Made by a program: the position numbers and the translations under genes | DNA from: Rhodocollybia butyracea | Taxonomy: Eukaryota > Basidiomycota > Agaricomycetes > Agaricales > Omphalotaceae | Reading direction: 5' to 3' | DNA length: 64,000 nucleotides | NCBI GenBank assembly: GCA_015501585.1 | Contig: JADNRY010000241.1 | Coordinates: forward strand, 30,612 to 94,611 | Shown: piece by piece, positions 11,820 through 22,827 of the stretch | Layout of the letters: each line of letters starts with the position of its first letter | Numbering within the stretch: the stretch's first letter is position 1 | The notes under the pieces: generated by a model | Told to the model about the DNA's origin: nothing | What the model saw: the letters and a program-made list of their open reading frames with translations, nothing else | Databases searched by the model: none

Positions 11820-14027
11820 ACTAGGGCTTGGGACCGTTGCTGAAAGTTGAATTGTCGTAACTTCCACGAAAGTACTCGGTGAGGTGATCGATAAAAACCT
11901 AATTGGTTACACAGAAGAATCGAGGGGAGTACTGAATCCTGAATCTAATATGCCCGAAACCTTTTATGACTTCTCATGGGACTTGGACTTTGCCCAAAGG
12001 GGAAGTGAAAGTACGGTCCATTGATACTGCCATCGATGTTGAGTCAAACGAGGGTAATATATTTGGTTTGAGTAGTATGCTGTGGAAGCTTACAGCGCTC
12101 AGCATTTTGACACCCCGGCTGCGAAGCAGCGATGATGCAGTGAGTAAAGCTGTGGGGGCACCTGGGCAACATACATACTTGCATGACCGTGTGCTGTGGA
12201 ACTTGAAGTTCTACGTTATATAAGTACTTGAGCCGACAGCTCTTTTGCACAAGGTTCTCCTGATGGACTTACAGAGTCCGTATAATAATACAGCTTCCCA
12301 AAGACATTCCCGAGTCCCTTATCCTTTGTTTTCAAACCATAACTGACGGATTAACGCTTCAGAAATGATTCTGATTCATCAGCCATTTGCGGTTCGTATG
12401 GGAGAGGAGCATCCTGATGGTGTTCAAATATAGACAGACTCGGAAGAATTAATGAATGCGGAGAGACGCGGAGTTGCAGTTGCATGAGGAAAATGACGAA
12501 GGGTTCCTTGACGATCAAGTTCAACAGTCCACTCTATCCGTACCTCTCCGCTGTTGCTAAAAGCATTCTAAAGATATATGTGGATGTCCATGGTCATCGT
12601 ATCTGCCTTCAGTATAAGATTTTTGTGAGCGTCTTTCCGAGTTCCTCCGATTCCTCCGAGTCCACGCTTCGATCGTCGGCATCATTTTATTCCTCTTTGA
12701 GTCGAACGGGGCATGTATAATCTGATTGTACGCGCGAGGCAAATTTTGTAAGACCTCCCTTCCCCTTCACTAGCACTCAGGTTCTTCGGGCCCTCGGATC
12801 TCTTCCAGGCAATGGGGGTCTCTTCATTCTAATCATCCTGTTTCATTAGTCCTCCGCGGGTTTTCGTAGTGATCAAACTATCCTCTGTTGTTTTCCGCAG
12901 TGTGTGGTATTAGGCTTGGTATTAGTCGTTACTGCGGCTATTTTTGACTGAACATGAGCGCTTCATATCTTCCTTCATATTCTCTTCCATTCTGCTCCTG
13001 TGGATTCACGGGAACTGGCCGCTGGGCAAACTGCACGGAAGATGCCAGCAGAGCGAAAAGAAAGACTACGGCGGTAGGTTGTGCAGTGTAGAGCTTTTGT
13101 TGCGGTCAGCTGGTGTTGCTGTTCATCATTCCGCCATCAAGGCTACCGTCTGTTGGTCCTTGTCTTTCGTCGAATTCGAGGTCCCATCTTGGGATCTGAA
13201 GCCCATATCTGTTCGTCTTGGTGATTCTCCTTTACCCCCGTTGATGATGCTACAGTTTGAGCATTGCTTGGATGAGCTTGCTGATACCTGGTGATATTTG
13301 TTACTCGCCTCAGCGGATGGTAAGACAAAAACAAGGCAAAGACAAGGCAAGACACTCCGCGGGTGAGAAAGTGAAGGCACGAGGTACTTAGTGTTGGCTA
13401 TCTCTTGAGGTGATGAACCTTGTCTGATAGTCCAAATTCAGACAGTATAGATCTCAAGTGAATAACAGGGCACGGGTACAGACGGTGATCTATAAATTCG
13501 ACGAACCCACTTCCAAGAGGTAGGCGTCGTGGATATCGTGGGTTCTAGATTTCTGATTAGAACGAGTTTGAGGGCGAGTAGTTGAGGTTAAGCCAGAGGC
13601 CTTGAAGATTAAGCTTGAAGATTCTCCAAAGGGCGTTCAAGTGTCAGCAAGAGTTTTTGTGTCTTGGATGTATTAATTTGTAGAAACTCGTTTCCAACGC
13701 GGTGTCGCGCCAGAGTTGTGCCTTGATCAAATTTGATGAGATGTCGAAAAGCTACTTAAGCAACACGTGGAAAACCTTTATAGCGGTTGCGGCACAATTA
13801 TCGGCCTTTTTACTTAATTTGACTATCGGAATCGGAGGATTTGTTGGATTGTTGACGGCTTCATCTTTCTTCATCTTACCTTCATCTGGACGACTCTGCT
13901 GTCACTCCTACAACCATATCTCTTGCTGTACTACGGTGTACAACAGCCTGCATCCCCTACAGCGGGTTTGGACAGCAAGTGACCGTAATACATAAACAGC
14001 GAGTAGTTTCTACCACGCTGGTCTACA
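11820..14027. other. unresolved region with coding-like fragments, mostly minus strand
   Basis: Short minus-strand stretches read like protein but do not assemble into a gene I can defend: about 12390-12440 (frame containing QDAPLPYEPQMADESES), 12250-12330 (GLGNVFGKLYYYTDS before a GTAAGT), 12590-12700 (acidic, RSVDSEESEELGKTL) and 12960-13090 (hydrophobic, FLFALLASSVQFAQ). They could be exons of one decayed or multi-exon gene. The 97-codon plus-strand frame at 13702-13995 has no supporting features. TTGAAG-type low-complexity sequence occurs near 13595-13640. Confidence 0.3.
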
Positions 14028-16379
14028 ATGTATACTCATAAAGCTTGCAGATTTCCTTTCTTTTCCATCATCGAAATGTTACAACGAATAAAACGCTCCA
14101 GTTCACAAACGACCAGAAACGAGCGTGGATGGGACGATATCTATGATGCTCCAAACAACTCGATAGCAACGCTTTCCCGCAAATTCTCTTCATTATCCGT
14201 GCCACATCTGAAAACTTCCAGAAAGCGACGCCAGTCACAGGTTGGTGGGTGGCAATTCGACGACATCGACGAAACTAGACCCGGGAGAGTCATGCCTAGT
14301 TTGCCAAAGGAACTCTGGATTGAAATTCTTGCACTTGCAGGTGCAGACATGGGAGCTCAGCAATGCGATAATGGAGTTTATCGAAACGAAAAGGCCGATG
14401 TCCTTTCCTTCTCGCTCGTTTCGAAAGCCTGGAATACCTATTCTCAGCCCGCCCTCTATCACACTGTTCATATCCGGAAATCTTCTCAAGCGAAAGCTCT
14501 AGCGTTGACGTTGTTGAGTCAGATTACGGGCACTTCGCCAACTGGCAGCAGCGGAGGCTCCACTGCCAATGCATCTCCGGGACTAGGCATAAACTCTAGT
14601 TTTGTACCAGCTCCATCGTCATTAACTTCCGGACGCCACATCAGGTACCTTACCTTATCTACTGTGTCGTACGACAGGTGCAATCCTTCGGATATCCTTG
14701 TCATTATATCATCAGCCAGGCATCTGAAGGGATTTTGTGACACAGGCCCCGGGGGAATTCGCTGTCCGTTATTGGAGCCATGGGTTGATTGGAGAGCAAT
14801 GCCGGAAAACCTACTGGGGTTGATGTTGGAGGGAGCGGAAGACGAGAAACAAGATTGTAGGCGAAGAGATAGCTGGGCAAGCGACAAGTTTGTCAAGAGG
14901 CGCAGTGCTGTCCGAAGTGGCGGTCGTCTAGAATCTCTCACGTGGACCTGCTACCAGCACCTGCCTCTTCCATTACCGCTGTCTCCGGCAAGTAACTTAG
15001 CCGGATTTAACCAGTTACGGTCCCTGCATCTATACATGCCACAGACAGAAGACGATGGTTTCTTCCCGGATCTATCGAATCGAAGTTTTCTTGAGGGTGC
15101 TGAACAGGCTCTCCATCTTCCCTCCCTAACGAAATTAACGTTGACCCTTTCCGACCCAATCTTGTCCGAGTCTTCCCTTGCAGAATTGGACTCGACCCCT
15201 AACACTCTTTTACACCTTCTCTCTCTGTGGACCCTCCCTGCTCTCCGTATGCTAACCATCAATACACCCTATACTCTCCATCACACCAAGGAAAGTCGCT
15301 TAGGGGATGGGTTTTGGAAGTTCATGGAACAACACGGGCGGAGCCTAGCTGTGCTGGAATTCGGTCGAATGACACGCAGGAACAGTTTCGGAGGAAGAGA
15401 AATGGAAAGTGCTTTCGGTGTTTCCTATAATAATGACATACAGGAGATGGAGAATAGGTGGATCGAAGCCCAAGTTCGAGATGCCGAGGTTGAAATGAGA
15501 GCGAAGTCTAGCGATGAAGAACCTCCGTCTCCTAACGTTTCCGAGCAACATGAACCCTCTGCATCTTCGTCGGAACCTTCTTTGGCATCATTAACTCCTA
15601 ACCTCCGTACCTTTATCTGCTCTGCGTCACTCCCCTCTTCCGCCTCTTCTTTAGTCGATTTTGAATGGGACTGGACACATCCTGACTGGCTCGCTCCTCA
15701 TCCACTCCTTCCTTCTCATGGGGGTGTACGGATGATTGGTATCCGCGATCTAGGAGAGCGAGTCCGAGGAGATTGGGGACGCGCCATCGAGGAAGGCGAA
15801 TTAGACATTGAAAACGAACTAGATGAAGTCGAAGGGCGGAATCCATTCTTCACCTTATATCACCAACTGTGCTCGCTCCTCCTCCCAGCCGAGTCTATAT
15901 CAGGAGAGGATTCAATATTCGGTGAAACCGTCGCATCACGGAGGGATAATATCCGACGGCGACAACGTGAACGGGAAAATATACCGTTTCCGTCGTTGAA
16001 GTATATTCGGGACTTGGATCCAGATAGTGACCTCCTCCGTCGAGGCGCGCGCCACCTAGGTCAGGATGAGGGACGGAGGACACCGGTCGCACGCGCTCCT
16101 ACTCCGCTCGAACGTATAGGGTCTTTGAGTCAAGGGCGAAGGTTTCCAATACGCTGGGGTCGCTCAAATTCGACGGTTGGCTCACCGACATCCTTTGCAC
16201 CCGCACTGGCTCCTACCTCTCCAATTTGCTCAAAGCAAAATCATGCTTCCCATAAATCTCTCCTCGCACTTTGGTCTCGTGTTCTCTCACGGACCCGTGG
16301 AGGTGAGGTATGGTTGGAAGATTGGAGAGGATGGAATTTGACCAGGGGAAATCTAGAAAGGTGGGGGTCCCGGCATTAG
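14028..16379 (+). CDS. F-box-type protein, single exon, about 783 aa
   Basis: Intronless frame of 783 codons. An F-box-like segment lies near residues 88-140: LPKELWIEILALAG, then VLSFSLVSKAWNTYSQPALY, which matches the usual F-box pattern (LP.E....I, then LV.K.W). The rest is long, with scattered hydrophobic/leucine positions but no clear regular LRR, and Ser/Pro- and Arg-rich disordered stretches (residues about 490-520 and 640-730). F-box proteins are the substrate receptors of SCF ubiquitin ligases; no substrate can be inferred. An internal ATG at 14076 (MLQRIKRSSS) could be the real start, because the first 16 residues look unlike the rest. Confidence 0.8.
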   Translation: MYTHKACRFPFFSIIEMLQRIKRSSSQTTRNERGWDDIYDAPNNSIATLSRKFSSLSVPHLKTSRKRRQSQVGGWQFDDIDETRPGRVMPSLPKELWIEILALAGADMGAQQCDNGVYRNEKADVLSFSLVSKAWNTYSQPALYHTVHIRKSSQAKALALTLLSQITGTSPTGSSGGSTANASPGLGINSSFVPAPSSLTSGRHIRYLTLSTVSYDRCNPSDILVIISSARHLKGFCDTGPGGIRCPLLEPWVDWRAMPENLLGLMLEGAEDEKQDCRRRDSWASDKFVKRRSAVRSGGRLESLTWTCYQHLPLPLPLSPASNLAGFNQLRSLHLYMPQTEDDGFFPDLSNRSFLEGAEQALHLPSLTKLTLTLSDPILSESSLAELDSTPNTLLHLLSLWTLPALRMLTINTPYTLHHTKESRLGDGFWKFMEQHGRSLAVLEFGRMTRRNSFGGREMESAFGVSYNNDIQEMENRWIEAQVRDAEVEMRAKSSDEEPPSPNVSEQHEPSASSSEPSLASLTPNLRTFICSASLPSSASSLVDFEWDWTHPDWLAPHPLLPSHGGVRMIGIRDLGERVRGDWGRAIEEGELDIENELDEVEGRNPFFTLYHQLCSLLLPAESISGEDSIFGETVASRRDNIRRRQRERENIPFPSLKYIRDLDPDSDLLRRGARHLGQDEGRRTPVARAPTPLERIGSLSQGRRFPIRWGRSNSTVGSPTSFAPALAPTSPICSKQNHASHKSLLALWSRVLSRTRGGEVWLEDWRGWNLTRGNLERWGSRH

Positions 16380-17861
16380 AGGGACTGGGGAATGGCACGC
16401 GATCTAAGTTAATGTAGCTGGCTGGCGAATATTTGGTTTCATAGTCGATTTTTTTTTTGATATCTTTTGCTCTTGGTTTTCGTGATTGCTTCGATCTTCG
16501 GTCTCTTTCTTTCCGCTGCTACACTGCTTCATTTCATCTCTGCATTCATCTGTATCCACATAACACACAATTTTCAACCCAACATGATCATTATACCTGA
16601 CTGACAACTTGGACAGACATTCCTTCCGTTCTTCTTGTTCTTGTTCTTGTTCTTAGTCACTCTGGCATTGAATACCTCCAACTCACATTCACTCACTTCC
16701 ACTCAAAGTATCAAGTACATACCTCAGCTTCATTGAAGGAATCCTACTTAACTTATGTGTCTCAATTTGCATTTTTTGTCGTAAGGCATACGATATTCTC
16801 ATTTTCGTTTTAGTATTCTAGGTTTGTGGCCTGAGGTCAGTTCCACTCGTTTTACGCAACTAAAATCTGACGTTCGGATTTGATATCGCCGTAACTTTCA
16901 AATCCAGTTTTCAGAAATTCAATTTCGACACCAAATTCACATAATGTGATGTGTTCGCCGACGCTGTCTGAGCCTCGAAGCCACCTTGAGGTTGTCTGTT
17001 TCTGATATTGTCACACTATACACGGTACACCGCTTTTATTCTTTTTTTGACATTTTTCTGAAATAAGTTGCCAACACGATGAACATTGACATTGAACAAT
17101 AATGATTAGTGATTTCTCCGTTTGAAGAACTTCATCGTTGATTCGTTATTCAAAAGTACGGCAGGTAAATTTGCACATCCCCTCTTGTTTTTGGCGGGCC
17201 TCCACCTTGCCTGAGGCTTGCCAGTAAGTAAGTATAATGGAGTTTGATCATACACATCTCCATTAGGCTTTTGAGTTGTACTACGATGCTGTCACTCCCA
17301 TTAACATAGTCAGTGCCACTGCATGCAACGACTGAACTGACATTTTGGTGCTTCGCTTTCTTTGCATACTCCGGGGTACAAAGTCTAGACTCGGACACTT
17401 CCTTCATCAGCACCATGATTGTTGACGAAGATGTAACTCCCATGCACGCGTCAGGATATCCCACTGGCATGACAAGATGAAGAGAGCAATCTGCTTCACG
17501 GGTCATCGCCTATCTAGTGCCATGGTCATATCAAGAGCGTGGATTCTTGGCGTATAGAACTGGTGTTGATAGCTCCGCGTCGTTCGGTTTTTGGCGCTTG
17601 CAGGTTCAAGAGATATCACAGCAAGGTGGATTAGATCTGATATTTACCGTCAGACACGGGTCATTGGCTATCTTGCAGTTCCATTCAGTATTCAGCAGAT
17701 TAATACTACTAGTGGCTCTGTCGTGTTCTTTGACGTGATTGAGGGTATTACAAAAATACGCCGCAACCTGACGATTTGTGCAAAGATAATAAAAAATAGA
17801 AAGCGTGACTACACGAATGAACTTCAAGTTCTCTGCTGGCCTTCTATTTTTTGTTATCTTT
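16380..17861. other. intergenic, no confident gene
   Basis: Contains a TTCTTG hexamer microsatellite near 16631-16654 and a 118-codon minus-strand open frame (17506 to 17150) of unknown nature. I see no domain in it and would not call a gene. AT-rich elsewhere. Confidence 0.4.
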
Positions 17862-17866
17862 GTACA

Positions 17867-18000
17867 TGTTAAACTTTAGACCCGGGATATCCACAAAAGG
17901 ACGCGAACGATAAACGACGACGTGGTATTAAGACAAGCAAGTAATTTAACATGTGACTACGGACCGTAAACTACGTACAGCGTCTCGGCTCATACCAACA
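17867..18000 (-). repeat. 3' LTR of the TR-GAG element
   Basis: 134 bp, TG...CA termini, no difference from the other copy that I can see, flanked outside by GTACA. Confidence 0.92.
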
Positions 18001-18111
18001 CACCCCCTGAGTCGAGACACCCCAGAAACTATATCTACATAGAAAGTAAACTGTTCAATAATGTGAATCACCAGATGACTAAAAGCAGTAAAAATGAAAA
18101 GAGATAATTGA

Positions 18112-19345
18112 CTAAAAACCTTCATATTCATCCGCCTCAATCTCGCTCAAGGTAGCTGCATCTGCAAGATTCAACTCCTCAAAAGAATGAGTAACACTAG
18201 ACATGCCCAATGATGATTTCCCTTTCTTCTTTTTCTTCTTCTTCCTAGCACTACTAGGAGTAGAGCTCACTGTTGCATCAGTAGGAGATGAAGGAGCCGA
18301 TGAATCAGGAGTGAGAATTGCAGTGTGGGCCTCTGATAGAGTAACAGTACTGAGCCATGCTTCACGTACTTCAGGGGACATGGCATCAGGGTCAATGGTG
18401 AGAGGTAGGTCCATAACTGCAAGAGCTTCATGCTGCATCGGAGGGGCAGCCTGAGGTTCAGCAGGTTCAGTTAAAAGTGCAGCATATTTGGAACGATTGC
18501 GGATAATGCTTTGGCGGACATCATCAGGCATTACCGATATGCAATATTGAGCAAAGTGACCAGATTGACCGCATCGGTAGCAGACATTGGTTCGCTGCTT
18601 GGTGTTAGTCCAATCAAATTCTGGTAAGGCCTGAGTCGATGAGTTAGATGATGGGTTAAAACGAGAAGACTTCCGAGGACGGGATTGAGAAGTGTAAAGT
18701 GCTTCTTCACTCTCACCCCCATGATTGGGAGAAGGCAGAGCAGGAACCCAATCACCCCCAGAACGTGCAACCTTGATCAAGGAATCCCGTTTCTGCAGGT
18801 CACTAAGCTCCCAGGCATTAATCGTAGTGATCATGTCAGCAACAGATTTCTGAGGCGATTCATTGTGTAGGACTGTGATGATAGGACCATAAACCGCAGA
18901 GAGACCACCCAGGATTTTATCCTGAACGAAAGAAGTAGGAAGGGCAACAGCGATAGCATGAAGCTGACGCTCAATGCTGAGCACCTGCTGAAGGAAAGTA
19001 TCGGCGGGTTTCCGAATGTCATGGGTGATGGATTGGAACTGGGACATGAGTAACAAACGAGTAGCGGGGTCTGATCGTGTATAGAAGGCTTCAAGTTGTG
19101 CCCAAAGAAGACGGCCACTGTTTGAAACACCTACATTGTCTACCTTGATGCAGACATCTAGAGCATCCCATAAGCTTTCAGATTGTCACTAGTCCAAGCT
19201 CTGGCTTGTACAGCACCATTTGGGACAGGTACTGAGGATCAACAGCATTCCAGTACCCTCCTGCAAGCAATAAAGCTTGGGCTTGGTTCTTCCAGGTCCA
19301 GTAGTTAGTACCCGTGAGTTTGACGATATCAGAAGGTTTGACCAT
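18112..19345 (-). pseudogene. gag polyprotein of the TR-GAG element, frameshifted N-terminal part
   Basis: Starts at ATG 19345 with a Copia gag signature (KLTGTNYWTWKNQAQALL). The frame then changes twice: near 19225, where the continuation is GAVQARAWTSDNLKAYG in another frame, and near 19165, where SLWDALDVCIKVDN resumes in the frame of the 314-codon C-terminal part. That part holds the nucleocapsid zinc knuckle CYRCGQSGHFAQYC (CX2CX4HX4C) near 18540-18600, a lysine run (KKKKKKKGK) and an acidic tail; stop at 18112-18114. The C-terminal two thirds are intact. With identical LTRs, this gag was probably already broken when the copy was inserted, or the breaks are very recent. Confidence 0.75.
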
Positions 19346-19492
19346 GATAGAATAAGATGGTGGATGAGAAAGGATGGGATAGAGGTAGCTGATCGTGACA
19401 GCAGGCAATAAAAAGGGAGGTGCTGATCGTGACAGCTAACAATAGGAAAAGACCTAGGAAATAGTTGAGCAGCAGAGCAGTGGTTAACACTT

Positions 19493-19502
19493 GCCCATAA
19501 CC
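19493..19502 (-). other. primer-binding site of the LTR element
   Basis: GGTTATGGGC on the minus strand abuts the 5' LTR without spacer. It complements the CAU-anticodon loop and stem of eukaryotic initiator tRNA-Met, the half-tRNA priming known from Copia-type elements; the match stops after 10 bases. Confidence 0.55.
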
Positions 19503-19636
19503 TGTTAAACTTTAGACCCGGGATATCCACAAAAGGACGCGAACGATAAACGACGACGTGGTATTAAGACAAGCAAGTAATTTAACATGTGACTACGGAC
19601 CGTAAACTACGTACAGCGTCTCGGCTCATACCAACA
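19503..19636 (-). repeat. 5' LTR of the TR-GAG element
   Basis: 134 bp, identical to 17867-18000, followed inside by the primer-binding site and outside by the GTACA duplication. Confidence 0.92.
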
Positions 19637-19654
19637 GTACATTCCCTGACCTGA

Positions 19655-19965
19655 CTTTATGAGCAAACGAATGACACGCTTTAGAATGACACGCTTTACC
19701 AAACTCACCTATTCAAGAGGGCAGAGAGGCTCTTCTTGAACTTCCAAATTATTTACTAACTTGGCAGCCCATAGCGAGACTGGTATGGCACAATTCTACA
19801 TGACTCGGGTTGATCTTAATAGGCTTGCCGCTTGCGAGAGTTACTACAGGGAGTCTGTCCTTGGGAGGTTTTCAATAATTGAATGCCTAGGAAGTTCGGA
19901 ATAATTCACAGTATTGAAGATTAGGATCACGAGTTGACGTATGACATGGCGCCAAAACTCAAGTA
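19655..19965. repeat. tRNA-Thr-like headed repeat, copy A
   Basis: Begins with degenerate tRNA-Thr 5'-half sequence (tgacacgctttaccaaact...aagaggg), compare the real tRNA at 22795-22827, and continues with about 250 bp homologous to 22320-22640 (shared words such as gactggtatggc / gactgggatggc, gaatgcctag). Diverged by many indels. It may be a tRNA-derived SINE or a decayed duplication of the tRNA locus. Confidence 0.5.
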
Positions 19966-20237
19966 CTCAGTGGCAGAGTTGAAGCTATTCTAACCTGATT
20001 TGAGCGATCGAGATTTTGCTTTGGCCCGTTTTAAGCTGAACGGGTGTTTTCCCTCCGGGAGGTGAGATACAAAACGAGTCATAATCAACTTCAACTTGTT
20101 CTTAATGCGGGTCAGGCCCTCAACCCTACCCAGCTTTCAATTCCTGGAAGGGGCCCACCAACGCTCGCCACCAGCCTTTAGCGAACTTTTCTTCGCTAAT
20201 TACAGGACAGCTAGCCCGGATACTGCTCATTATTCAG

Positions 20238-20791
20238 ATGACCCTGCCCTCCTCCCCATCTGATTTTAAGGAAGAAGTTGATGATCATAATCACCATTTG
20301 TTGACTCCCTACAAAGAGATCCATCAAGCCGCTGAGCACTCGAGTCCTAGCGGTCTTTACACCGTCTCCCCCAAAGCACTAGATCCCAGAGTCGAAGAGG
20401 ATCTACAACAGTCCCACTACTGCAACGAATCCAGTAATGAGCATGGGTCCATACTAGGACCGCAAAATGCCCGAAAGGTCCAGGTAGCTTCGCCTAGAGT
20501 TCTAGCTGCTAGTCGAAAGCGCCGCGGGCCAAGCAAAGGAGCAAAATCAGTATGCCATTTATGCTTCGCTACATTCACCGCCCGCCATAATCTTACCAGT
20601 GAGTATCTGATGGTTATTGCAGCGTCTGCTTCGAAGTGGCTCACTGTTGTCTTTAAGATCATCTCAATTCGCATTACGGATTTAAACCGTATCTTTGCAT
20701 GTGCCGTGCTACATTTGGTACAAGCCATGGGCTTAAGAGACATCAAAAGACTTGTTCGGTACTAACCAAAAATCCATACGATCATCTCTGA
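20238..20791 (+). CDS. small C2H2 zinc-finger protein (164 aa)
   Basis: Two exons joined across a 59-bp intron (20599-20657), which rebuilds a perfect first finger CHLCFATFTARHNLTNHLNSH (C-X2-C-X12-H-X3-H). It is followed directly by a second, variant finger in which Cys-Met-Cys (X1 spacing) is followed by X12-H-X3-C (ending GLKRHQKTC). The N-terminal 100 residues are polar and disordered with a basic stretch (AASRKRRGPSKGAK) before the fingers. Stop TGA at 20789-20791. Probably a DNA-binding regulator. Its architecture (C-terminal C2H2 plus a finger ending in Cys) is shared with the broken gene at 62.7-63.7 kb. Exon 2 has not been confirmed by transcripts. Confidence 0.65.
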
Positions 20792-21688
20792 CCAAGTCTC
20801 TGACGCACTGTAAACACTATGAACTCGAGCCAATATTCCAACTCGTCCATTCTAGCCTCCCCAAAACAAAACAGTGTACTAGTATCACTCAGATATCATA
20901 ATATTTATTGAGGATCATCCCACCGAAACGTCAGGTGCTTAGGATCACTTGGGCAGCTCCACTTGGGCATCGAAGAGTGACTTAAGTTCAGAAGAGCGCC
21001 ATCTGTCAAAGTCTTCGGGCCAAAATTCTCGTTTTGTTTAATAAGTACTCTGAGATTCAATCGATTTGTATTTTTCCGCAGGAAGTAGACTCAGAGGACT
21101 CAGGTAACCTTGAGCTTGAATTTTTGTATTGCTTTTAGAAAGTAGCAGTCACACACTGTTAGAGCACCTCCTCATCTCGTAGGAATAATCTCCAATCCTT
21201 ACTCTCTGACAATGGCATCGTGCTTCAAGGGGGTCCAAAGATTTTAGCGCCCGATCGTGGGTAGGTTAGTTAGTCCACTGACCAGGCTGCGAAAAAAAAA
21301 TTTGACACCCAATATATTGACCTGTTTGGGGCACTTTCTGGAGCATTTAGCATATAGTACTTGTGCAGAACACGGTTTCACGGGTGTAGCTACAGGCGCA
21401 TGCACCAGAATTGCAATTTTTGCTAATGATATCAGCAAGTATGGTGTAAGCACTGCCGCAATCGGTATGAGGTGCCCCCTAATCTCACTGAGGAGAACGA
21501 AGACCTACCTGAGATGCATGAGACAATGGTACCAATTCCGTGTTCAACAGGTGTGGACATACAAGCTTAGTTAATTATTATTCATGAAGCTTGTCAACTC
21601 ATAAATCACTCCTTCAGACACTCCAGTCATCCTCTCCAGCAACGAGATGGGCATCAATTCAGAGTCTGCTGCTGCATCTAATATCACA
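20792..21688. other. intergenic, no confident gene
   Basis: Open frames on both strands around 21244-21574 overlap each other and show no domain. I see nothing else. Confidence 0.35.
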
Positions 21689-22011
21689 ATGTATGGTGGT
21701 ACAAATCAGGGGGAACCATCACGACGCTCATCAAGAAAGCAAATGTAGATGGAATTTAATGACTCTTTCAAGTGCATTTGTGATATTACAATCACTGAGG
21801 CATCACCGAGGCCAAAAAAAACAGTGCTGACAGTAGTTGAATGTCAGAGGAAAGGCTGCAAAACTGTTTGGGTATGTTTTCTGTCACTCAAGGCCATTGC
21901 AAGTACTAATGGGATCGACATCATGTGCGGTACCATATGGAGCGTGTTACACTAGATTACCATACTAAAAAATGGACCTGCGATGCATGTACGAGTTCAG
22001 AGCAATGGTAG
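21689..22011 (+). pseudogene. relic of a PHD-finger-like protein
   Basis: One frame reads FKCICDITITE, then VECQRKGCKTVW near 21838-21872, and after a gap of about 60 bp YHMERVTLDYHTKKWTCDAC ending at a TAG at 22009-22011. The order of Cys and His residues resembles PHD-type modules of the form CQxxGCxTxWYHxxC...WxCxxC. Evidence of decay: an in-frame TAG at about 21746, loss of the expected AG acceptor (the second part follows gtgcgg) and a missing Cys after YHM. The original gene is not identifiable. Confidence 0.45.
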
Positions 22012-22319
22012 AGAATAGAGTGGGGTCTTATCTTATCTTGATCTACTATATATAGCCGTGGGAATGATTACATAGTTAGTTAGTCTGAAGGTAGAGCCCA
22101 GGAAAAAAAAAATCGACGTCTGGTCATGAATTATATTTTTTGAACCCCCTTGTCGTGCTTAGTCGGAATCCAAAATAATTACTCACTCGTGTTTTGCAGC
22201 GGCGTACTGGTAGTACTCAGTGCATAGTCACTGACCGCACTGCATGTCTTCTTGCCCCCCCAGCAACCGGAAATTGAATTCTTGACAACGTTGGTCATGG
22301 GACTCGGAGGACATGTCTT

Positions 22320-22640
22320 CGTAAACAAGTGACACGCTTTACCCGACCAAACTAAGAGGGTCAGTATGTAACTCTTCTGGATTCTTTACCCACTCAGTGG
22401 CGGCCTAGAGCAAGACTGGATGTATGCGCCGAAGACTGGGATGGCGCAACTCTACATGTTAATGACTTGGAGTCTCGGATTGACCTTGGTAAGCTGGCAG
22501 GAATTACCACAGGGACTGGGTCGAATGCCTAGACCCTGAATAAGTAAGTCACAGCAACGAAGAGTAGGTAGGATTGATGGATGACTTGCGAATGACATAA
22601 AAACCTCAATGCGCCCAAAATAATGTGTACTTGAGCACCT
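22320..22640. repeat. tRNA-Thr-like headed repeat, copy B
   Basis: Second, diverged copy of the segment at 19655-19965, again starting with tRNA-Thr-like sequence (agtgacacgctttacc...aactaagaggg). It lies 140 bp from the intact tRNA-Thr gene. Confidence 0.5.
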
Positions 22641-22732
22641 TGGACATTTGGTTGGAGAGTAACAAATCTTCCCCACAAATGTCAGATTGTCAAAAAAACA
22701 TTCTCAGTCCTATGAGCTTGCAGTCAAAGAAA

Positions 22733-22827
22733 TTCCCGCTAGCCGATTCGAACGACTGACCTCGTCATCGCAAACTTGATATTACAATTATACGAGTGAC
22801 GCGCTCTACCAACTGAGCTAAGAGGGA
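22733..22827 (-). tRNA. tRNA-Thr (anticodon CGT) with a 22-nt intron
   Basis: Read on the minus strand: acceptor TCCCTCT pairs with AGCGGGA (one mismatch), D-arm GCTCAGTTGGTAGAGC, anticodon stem CGTCA/TGACG around loop CT-CGT-AA, variable AGGTC, T-arm AGTCG-TTCGAAT-CGGCT with one G-U pair, discriminator A. A 22-nt intron (22769-22790) sits one base 3' of the anticodon, the canonical nuclear position. A-box and B-box sequences are intact, so it should be transcribed by Pol III. Confidence 0.88.

Larger units (their letters stand above)
17867..19636 (-). mobile_element. TR-GAG: gag-only non-autonomous LTR retrotransposon (Copia-like)
   Basis: A 1,770-bp unit bounded by two identical 134-bp direct repeats (17867-18000 and 19503-19636) that start TGTTAAAC and end CCAACA, with a 5-bp target duplication GTACA on both sides (17862-17866 and 19637-19641). 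Read on the minus strand it has, directly after the 5' LTR, a primer-binding site GGTTATGGGC (19493-19502), a gag frame with one zinc knuckle, and a short purine tract CAGGGGG next to the 3' LTR. There is no protease, integrase, reverse transcriptase or RNase H, and no space for them. GGTTATGGGC is complementary to the anticodon arm of initiator tRNA-Met, as in Copia-type half-tRNA priming. The element must move in trans. Confidence 0.9.

Noticed and set aside
11978..12070. Plus-strand GTWTLPKGE followed by acidic residues, resembling the start of a Nudix box
   Set aside because: The following residues do not fit the REVxEExG core, no strand or helix context is present, and the opposite strand is equally coding-like.
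12944..13294. 116-codon plus-strand frame
   Set aside because: No motif and unusual composition; the minus strand is more protein-like here, and neither could be assembled.
14141..16398. Multiple minus-strand frames of 60-140 codons
   Set aside because: Shadows of the single-exon F-box gene; none has a domain.
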